A DNA stretch of 5,874 nucleotides from CAIOSQ01 sp044359885 (GTDB taxonomy: Bacteria; Pseudomonadota; Alphaproteobacteria; CACIAM-22H2), in NCBI GenBank assembly GCA_044359885.1, contig JBIKLI010000282.1:1-5874 (forward strand), read 5' to 3'. The notes beneath the pieces were generated by a model that had not been told where the DNA came from, searched no databases, and saw only the letters and a list, made by a program, of their open reading frames with translations. Below, one piece after another: positions 1 through 5,874 of the stretch. Each line of letters opens with the position of its first letter. Positions within the stretch are counted from its first letter, which is position 1. The position numbers and the translations under genes are program-made.

Positions 1-625
1 TCCGCCCGGCCATCCGCGTCCTGCGCGACGTCCCCTACCTGACCGAGGATCGCGACGGCCGCTTCGCGGTGCTCGTCACCGGCGGCAGCCAGGGCGCGCG
101 AAGCTTCTCGGACGTCGTTCCCGCCGCGGTCGCGGCGCTCGATCCCGCGCTGCGCGCGCGGCTGCGCATCGTCCACCAGGCCCGGCCCGAGGACGCGGAC
201 CGGGCGCGCGCCGCCTACGCGGCGGCCGGCGCCGACGCCGAGGTGGCGCCGTTCTTCGCCGACATCGGCGTACGCATCGCCGCCAGCCAGCTGGCGATCT
301 GCCGCGCCGGCGCGTCGACCTGCGCCGAGCTCGCCTGCATCGGCAGGCCGGCGCTGTTCGTGCCCTACGCGCTGGCGACCGACGACCACCAGACCGCGAA
401 CGCGCGAGCGCTGACCGCCGCCGGCGGCGGCTGGACGATGGCGCAACGGGACTTCTCGGCCGCGACGCTCGCCGCAAGGCTGGCGGCATGGATGAACGCG
501 CCGGCCGAACTGGCCGCCGCCGCCGCGGCGATGCGCGCCGCCGGCAGGCCGGACGCGGCCGAGGCGCTGGCCGAGGCCACGATCGCGCTGCTGTCGGGCC
601 ACCCCCGGACCGGGAAGGACGCGGC

Positions 626-629
<4 letters not shown>
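1..629 (+). CDS. murG: MurG, lipid II-forming GlcNAc transferase, C-terminal part (5' end outside window)
   Basis: MurG transfers GlcNAc from UDP-GlcNAc to lipid I on the cytoplasmic face of the inner membrane, giving lipid II. The frame is already open at the window edge. From base 3 it reads RPAIRVLRD, fitting the family's GNPVR region, with bases 1-2 as the end of the preceding Val codon. About 208 codons are present out of a usual 350-370. The part seen is the C-terminal UDP-GlcNAc-binding GT-B domain: a GGSQGAR loop near base 81, HQARPED near 173, the CRAGASTCAEL donor-binding motif near 300-332, and PYALATDDHQTANA near 363-404. The N-terminal glycine-rich lipid I-binding loops lie upstream and cannot be checked. 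The stop TGA (627-629) overlaps the murC ATG. The GTG at 69 is an internal Val codon, not a start. Identity is secure. Confidence 0.96.
613..619 (+). promoter_or_regulatory. Ribosome binding site of murC
   Basis: GGAAGGA lies 6 nt before the ATG at 626 and inside the last codons of murG. It supports the overlapping start at 626 over the in-frame ATG at 488, which lies deep inside murG. Confidence 0.75.
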
Positions 630-2055
<1,426 letters not shown>

Positions 2056-2059
<4 letters not shown>

Positions 2060-3012
2060 TCGCGGCGGCGGCGCGCACGCGGCTGATCGACCGGCTGCCG
2101 CCGGTGCGCGGCCGGCTGACGGAGGCCGCGCCGCTCGCCGCCGTCACCTGGTTCCGGGTCGGGGGCCCGGCCGAGGTCCTGTTCAAGCCGGCCGACGCGC
2201 AGGATCTGGCCGATTTCATCGCCGCCAAGCCCACCGGCGTCCCGCTCACCGTGATCGGCGTCGGCTCGAACCTGCTGGTGCGCGACGGCGGCGTGCCGGG
2301 CGTCGTCGTGCGCCTGGGGCGCGGTTTCGCGCAGATCGAGCGCGACGGCGGGGCGCTGCTGTGCGGCGCGGCCGCCCTCGATCTCAACGTCGCCCTGCAT
2401 GCGCGCGACGCCGGCATCGGCGGGCTCGAATTCCTGTCCGGGATTCCCGGCACGATCGGCGGCGCCTTGCGCATGAACGCCGGCGCCTACGGGCGCGAGA
2501 TGACGGACGTCGTGCTGCATGCCGACGCGATCGATCCGCGCGGCGTCCGGCACCGCCTTTCCCACGACGCGCTCGGCTTCGGCTACCGGCATTGCGCCGT
2601 GCCGGAGGACTGGATCTTCGTGTCGGCGGCGTTGCGCGCCGAGACCGGCGACCCGGCCGCCATCCAGGCCCGGATCGCCGAGATCCAGGCCGCACGCGAA
2701 GCCTCGCAGCCGGTCCGCGCGCGGACCGGCGGCTCGACCTTCGCCAATCCCGACGATCCGCGCGCCGCGGGACGCAAGGCCTGGCAGCTCATCGACCTCG
2801 CCGGCTGCCGCGGGCTGCGGCGCGGGGGCGCACAGGTCTCGGAGAAGCACTGCAACTTCCTGGTCAACGGCGGCGACGCCACCGCAGCCGACATCGAGGC
2901 GCTGGGCGAAGAGGTGCGCGCGCGCGTCGCCGCGCAATTCGGGGTCGACCTGCGCTGGGAGATCCGCCGGATCGGCGTCGCCGGGACCCCCGCCACGGAG
3001 CGTCGCGCATGA
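2056..3012 (+). CDS. murB: UDP-N-acetylenolpyruvoylglucosamine reductase MurB
   Basis: This FAD enzyme uses NADPH to reduce UDP-GlcNAc-enolpyruvate to UDP-MurNAc, the substrate of the MurC encoded just upstream. It has 318 residues. The N-terminal half is the FAD-binding fold: TWFRVGGPAE at 31-40, GVGSNLLVRDGG at 68-79, EFLSGIPGTIGGALRMNAGAYG at about 125-146, and the conserved Tyr177-Arg178 pair. The C-terminal substrate domain has GGSTFANP with Ser227 in the position of the catalytic proton donor, GGAQVSEKHCNF at 257-268, and WEIRRIG near the end, where Glu302 is the expected catalytic glutamate. The compact length and the GSTF...SEKH arrangement fit the shorter type II MurB rather than the longer E. 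coli type I (family knowledge). Position 230 is Ala, where I recall Lys or Arg in many homologues; this is probably tolerated. The start overlaps the murC stop as ATGA, and the gene ends in a further ATGA with ddl. Confidence 0.97.
2997..3000 (+). promoter_or_regulatory. Ribosome binding site of ddl
   Basis: GGAG lies 8 nt before the ATG at 3009, inside the end of murB. It is short but well placed. Because the start also overlaps the murB stop, translational coupling probably contributes to initiation. Confidence 0.55.
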
Positions 3013-3926
3013 CGCGGCGGATCCTCGTCCTCATGGGCGGCATCTCGCGCGAGCGCGAGGTCAGTCTGGTCTCCGGCGCCGCGGTCGCGCGGGCGCTGCG
3101 CGATTCCGGCCACGACGTTCGCACCCACGACCTGTCGCGCGACATCGGGGCCCTGGTCCGCGACCTCGAGCGCGACCGGCCGGAGGTGGTGTTCAACGCC
3201 CTGCACGGCCGCTACGGCGAGGACGGCTGCGTCCAGGGTCTGCTCGAGCTGCTGGGCATCCCCTACACCCATTCCGGCGTGAGGGCCTCGGCGGTCGCCA
3301 TGGACAAGCCCGCCGCCAAGCGCGCGGTCGAACAGGCCGGGCTGCGCACGCCGCGCGGGCGGGTGCTGCGCCGCGCCGACTTCGCCGCCGGCGATCCGCT
3401 GCCGCGCCCCTTCGTGATCAAGCCGGTCGCCGAGGGATCGACGATCGGCGTCGTCGTGGTCGGCGACGGCGACAACCGCGACTGGTCGCGCGACTGGTCC
3501 TTCGGCGAGACGGCGCTGGCGGAGGAGTACGTGCCCGGGCGCGAGCTGACGGTCGGCGTCATGGGCGAGCGCGCGCTGGCGGTCACGGAGATCCGGTTCG
3601 CGGGCAGCGCCTTCGGCTACCGGGAGAAGTACACGCCCGGCCATGCCGAGCATGTCCTGCCGGCACCTCTGCCGGCCGCGACCTATGCCGCGGCGATGGA
3701 CGCGGCGCTGGCCGCGCACCGCACGCTCGGCTGCGACGGGATCTCGCGCAGCGACTTCCGCTGGGATCCGCAGCGCCCGGGGACCGAAGGGCTGTTCTTC
3801 CTCGAGATCAACACGCAGCCCGGCTTCACCCCGCTGTCGCTCGTGCCCGAGCAGGCGCGCCATCTGGGCATCGGCTTCGGCCAGCTCTGCGAGTGGCTGG
3901 TGGAGGACGCGCGATGCCACGCGTGA
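3009..3926 (+). CDS. ddl: D-alanine--D-alanine ligase (Ddl)
   Basis: This cytoplasmic ATP-grasp ligase joins two D-alanines into the dipeptide that MurF adds to the stem peptide. It has 305 residues, close to E. coli DdlB. The N-terminal domain has GGISREREVSL at 10-20; Glu15 matches the D-Ala-binding Glu15 of E. coli. ALHGRYGEDG lies at 64-73 and MDK at 98-100 (Lys100, matching E. coli Lys97). The ATP-grasp part has FVIKPVAEGSTIGV at 135-148 (Lys138, Ser144), EEYVPGREL at 172-180 (Glu179), and a loop ending in Lys207-Tyr208. The metal and phosphate site is RSD at 247-249 (Arg247, Asp249) and LEINTQPG at 265-272 (Glu266, Asn268), followed by PLSLVP. The Tyr208 and Ser144 pattern with the second-subsite SLVP suggests a D-Ala-D-Ala enzyme rather than a Van-type D-Ala-D-Lac ligase. 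The loop before Lys207 appears one residue shorter than E. coli's. The 3' end overlaps ftsQ by 13 nt. Confidence 0.97.
   Translation: MTRRILVLMGGISREREVSLVSGAAVARALRDSGHDVRTHDLSRDIGALVRDLERDRPEVVFNALHGRYGEDGCVQGLLELLGIPYTHSGVRASAVAMDKPAAKRAVEQAGLRTPRGRVLRRADFAAGDPLPRPFVIKPVAEGSTIGVVVVGDGDNRDWSRDWSFGETALAEEYVPGRELTVGVMGERALAVTEIRFAGSAFGYREKYTPGHAEHVLPAPLPAATYAAAMDAALAAHRTLGCDGISRSDFRWDPQRPGTEGLFFLEINTQPGFTPLSLVPEQARHLGIGFGQLCEWLVEDARCHA
3902..3907 (+). promoter_or_regulatory. Ribosome binding site of ftsQ, inside ddl
   Basis: GGAGGA lies 6 nt before the ATG at 3914. It is the best Shine-Dalgarno match in the window and sits wholly within the ddl coding sequence, in the codons for Val-Glu-Asp near the C terminus. 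It fixes the ftsQ start although that frame is open far upstream. Confidence 0.8.
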
Positions 3927-4792
3927 CCCGGCCGCTGCGCCCGTCGCGCCGCCGTTTCGGGCGGCTGACCGCCATCCTCCAGCGCCGCGGGGCCATCGTC
4001 GCCCTGTCGCTGGGGCTGGCGCTGGCCGTGACGCTGCCCGTCGCGGGCCTCTGGTGGCATCGCGACCGGATCGCCGAGCGGATCGAGGACTGGACAGCCG
4101 CCCGCGCCGAGGCGGCGCTGCGGATGACCGCGCGCGCGGGGCTCGGCGTGCGCGAGATCGTCGTCACCGGACGTGTCCACACGAGCGCCGCCGAGATCCT
4201 GTCGGCGCTCGACCTGCATGTCGGCGATCCGCTGCTGGGCTTCGACAGCCGGGCCGCCCGCGCCGAACTCGAACGACTGCCCTGGGTCAAGGAGGCCCGG
4301 GTCGAGCGCCATTTCCCGAACGCCGTGCGCATCCGCCTGACCGAGCGCGCGCCGCTGGCGCTGTGGCAGACCCAGGGCAGGCATGCCGTGCTCGACGCCG
4401 ACGGCCGGGAGATCCGCAAGGTCGATCCCGGCGCGTTCGCCGACCTGCTGGTGGTGATCGGGGCCGACGCCCCGGCCCATGCGCGGGACCTGCTGGATCT
4501 GCTGGCCACCGAACCCGACCTCAAGCCACGGGTCACGGCGGCGGTCCGGGTGGCGGGGCGACGCTGGGACCTGCTGCTCGACGGCGGCGTCCGCATCCAG
4601 CTGCCCGAACTGCAGGCCGCCGCCGCCTGGGCGCGGCTGGCGGACGCGCAGCGCCGCGAGGCGATCCTGGCGCGGGCCCTCGCTCAGATCGACCTGCGGC
4701 TCGCCGACCGCATCACCGTCCGGCCGGTCGCGGCCGACGCCGCCGTCCCGGCCACCGCCGCCCGGCCGCGGCCGGCGATCCGCAGCAACTGA
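3914..4792 (+). CDS. ftsQ: Cell division protein FtsQ
   Basis: FtsQ is a single-pass inner membrane protein of the divisome. In well-studied bacteria it links early cytoplasmic components to FtsB and FtsL and so to septal synthesis by FtsW and FtsI. It has 292 residues. The Arg-rich cytoplasmic N terminus (about 1-26) is followed by one hydrophobic segment at about 27-48, consistent with an N-in, C-out orientation. The periplasmic part starts with a charged linker, then a POTRA domain at about 78-145 (VREIVVTGRVHTSAAEIL, then LPWVKEARVERHFPNAVRI). The FtsQ domain follows from about 147, with LWQTQGRHAVLDADG. The last 20 or so residues are a low-complexity Ala/Pro/Arg tail, probably disordered. 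The gene starts inside ddl (13 nt overlap) and ends 16 nt before ftsA. The POTRA pattern and position identify it firmly, although the family is weakly conserved. Confidence 0.95.
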   Translation: MPRVTRPLRPSRRRFGRLTAILQRRGAIVALSLGLALAVTLPVAGLWWHRDRIAERIEDWTAARAEAALRMTARAGLGVREIVVTGRVHTSAAEILSALDLHVGDPLLGFDSRAARAELERLPWVKEARVERHFPNAVRIRLTERAPLALWQTQGRHAVLDADGREIRKVDPGAFADLLVVIGADAPAHARDLLDLLATEPDLKPRVTAAVRVAGRRWDLLLDGGVRIQLPELQAAAAWARLADAQRREAILARALAQIDLRLADRITVRPVAADAAVPATAARPRPAIRSN

Positions 4793-4796
4793 CCCC

Positions 4797-4801
4797 GGAA
4801 G
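4797..4801 (+). promoter_or_regulatory. Ribosome binding site of ftsA
   Basis: GGAAG lies 7 nt before the ATG at 4809, in the 16-nt gap after the ftsQ stop. This gap is the only non-coding stretch between genes here and is too short to hold a promoter or terminator of its own. Confidence 0.65.
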
Positions 4802-4808
4802 CCCTGCC

Positions 4809-5874
4809 ATGAGCCTCCGCAAGCCCCGCCCGCGCAACGGACCGATCGCCGCGCTCGACATCGGCTCGACGAAGATCGCCTGCTTCGTGGCCCGCAGCGA
4901 GGGACAGGGCACGCGCGTCGTCGGCGTCGGCCATCAGATCTCGCGCGGCGTGCGGGCCGGCGCGGTCGTCGAGATGGAGAGCGCCGCGGAGGCGATCACC
5001 AACGCCGTCTACGCCGCCGAGCAGATCGCGGGCGAGACGCTCAAGAGCGTCGTCGTCGGCACCACCTGCGGCAACCCGGCCTCGCACGACGTCGCCGTCG
5101 ACGTCGCCATCTCCGGTCATGAAGTCAACGACGCCGACCTGCGGCGGGTCGCAGGCAACGGCCGCAGCCAGGTCGCTGCGCCGAACCGGCGGCTGCTGCA
5201 TGCGATCCCCGTCAGCTACGCGATCGACGGCAGCCGCGGCATCCGCGATCCGCGCGGCATGTGCGGCGAGCGCCTGGGCGTGCGCATGCACGCGGTCAGC
5301 GCCGAGGAGAGCGCGCTGCGAAACCTGGAGGCGGTGATCGGCCGCTGCCATCTCGACGTCGAGAGCCTCGTCGTCGCGCCCTATGCCGCCGGCCTCGCCT
5401 GCCTGGTCGAGGACGAGATGGATCTGGGCGCCACCGTCATCGACATGGGCGGCGGCGTCACCTCGATCTCGGTCTTCTTCGACGGCAACGCCGTCTGGAC
5501 CGACGCCATCCCGATCGGCGGCGGGCACGTGACCAGCGACATCGCCCGTGGCCTGTCGACGCCGGTCGCCCATGCCGAGCGGATGAAGACGCTTTACGGC
5601 AGCTGCATGACCGCCAGCGCCGACGAGCGCGAGATCATCGATGTCCCGCTGGTCGGCGAAGAAGAGCAGGACCAGGCCAACCACGTCCCGAAATCCATCC
5701 TGACCGGCATCATCCGGCCACGCATCGAGGAGACCTTCGAGCATGTGCGCGCGCGCCTGGAGGCCGGCGGATGGCACCGCAGCGCCGGCCGGCGCGTCGT
5801 GCTGACCGGCGGCGCCTCGCAGCTGAACGGCGTGCGCGAACTGGCCGGGACGATCCTGGACAAGCAGGTCCGGG
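4809..5874 (+). CDS. ftsA: Cell division protein FtsA, N-terminal 355 residues (3' end outside window)
   Basis: FtsA is the actin-like ATPase that anchors FtsZ filaments to the inner membrane and helps recruit and activate the later divisome. The frame stays open to the last base; 355 codons are present out of a usual 410-420. The phosphate-1 loop is ALDIGSTKI at 15-23 (Asp17). GVRAGAVVEMESAAEAI follows at about 47-63. The FtsA-specific SHS2 (1C) domain spans roughly 85-165 and includes HAIPVSYAIDG and RDPRGMCGERLGV. The phosphate-2 loop is DMGGGVTSISVF at 212-223, then IPIGGGHVTSDIA. The adenosine motif VLTGGASQLNGV begins at about 331. The 1C domain and the GGASQL motif separate it from MreB and DnaK relatives. 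The C-terminal amphipathic membrane-targeting helix lies beyond the window and cannot be checked. The ATG at 4809 has a ribosome binding site and leaves a short basic leader before the first beta strand. Confidence 0.97.
   Translation, partial: MSLRKPRPRNGPIAALDIGSTKIACFVARSEGQGTRVVGVGHQISRGVRAGAVVEMESAAEAITNAVYAAEQIAGETLKSVVVGTTCGNPASHDVAVDVAISGHEVNDADLRRVAGNGRSQVAAPNRRLLHAIPVSYAIDGSRGIRDPRGMCGERLGVRMHAVSAEESALRNLEAVIGRCHLDVESLVVAPYAAGLACLVEDEMDLGATVIDMGGGVTSISVFFDGNAVWTDAIPIGGGHVTSDIARGLSTPVAHAERMKTLYGSCMTASADEREIIDVPLVGEEEQDQANHVPKSILTGIIRPRIEETFEHVRARLEAGGWHRSAGRRVVLTGGASQLNGVRELAGTILDKQVR

Noticed and set aside
3009..3926. Possible Van-type D-Ala-D-Lac resistance ligase
   Set aside because: The gene sits in its ancestral dcw position, has the Glu15, Ser144, Tyr208 and SLVP features of housekeeping Ddl, and has no vanH, vanX or regulator neighbours.
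4793..4808. Possible terminator or promoter between ftsQ and ftsA
   Set aside because: The gap is only 16 nt, has no hairpin followed by a T run, and is accounted for by the ftsA ribosome binding site.
3643..4812. A + strand 389-codon open frame overlapping ddl and ftsQ
   Set aside because: It is the third frame across two well-supported genes, with an Arg/Ala/Pro-rich translation and no motif. It is a composition artefact.

Overview
The window is a stretch of the division and cell wall (dcw) cluster of a GC-rich alphaproteobacterium. All six genes are on the + strand, in the order murG (3' part), murC, murB, ddl, ftsQ, ftsA (5' part). Base composition is about 70% GC; one line counted by hand, 61-120, gives 43 of 60. 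The gene order, the four tight junctions and protein details such as MurC's FYGFAV segment and FtsA's GGASQLNGVRELA segment resemble Rhodospirillales-type Alphaproteobacteria. That placement is by recollection of family sequences, and genus cannot be called.

Layout: 1-629 is the C-terminal 208 residues of MurG. 626-2059 is MurC (477 aa). 2056-3012 is MurB (318 aa). 3009-3926 is D-alanine--D-alanine ligase (305 aa). 3914-4792 is FtsQ (292 aa). 4809 to the window end is the first 355 residues of FtsA. The first three junctions are ATGA overlaps of 4 nt, ddl and ftsQ overlap by 13 nt, and ftsQ and ftsA are 16 nt apart. There is no non-coding stretch longer than 16 nt, and I see no room for a terminator or a separate intergenic promoter. 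The genes therefore look like one transcription unit with coupled translation, continuing beyond both window edges.

How they work together: MurB and MurC act in the cytoplasm to reduce UDP-GlcNAc-enolpyruvate to UDP-MurNAc and add L-alanine. Ddl supplies the D-Ala-D-Ala dipeptide that ends the stem peptide. MurG adds GlcNAc to lipid I to make lipid II at the inner membrane. FtsA tethers FtsZ to the membrane and FtsQ is a periplasmic-facing divisome scaffold, so precursor supply is encoded together with the machinery that uses it at the septum.

I found no mobile element, RNA gene, CRISPR array or unfamiliar gene. Every active-site motif I could check is intact. The window is an ordinary, well-conserved housekeeping region and I do not see a new system in it. 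The findings are minor: the chain of overlaps, a ribosome binding site written inside ddl, and a one-residue-shorter loop in Ddl.
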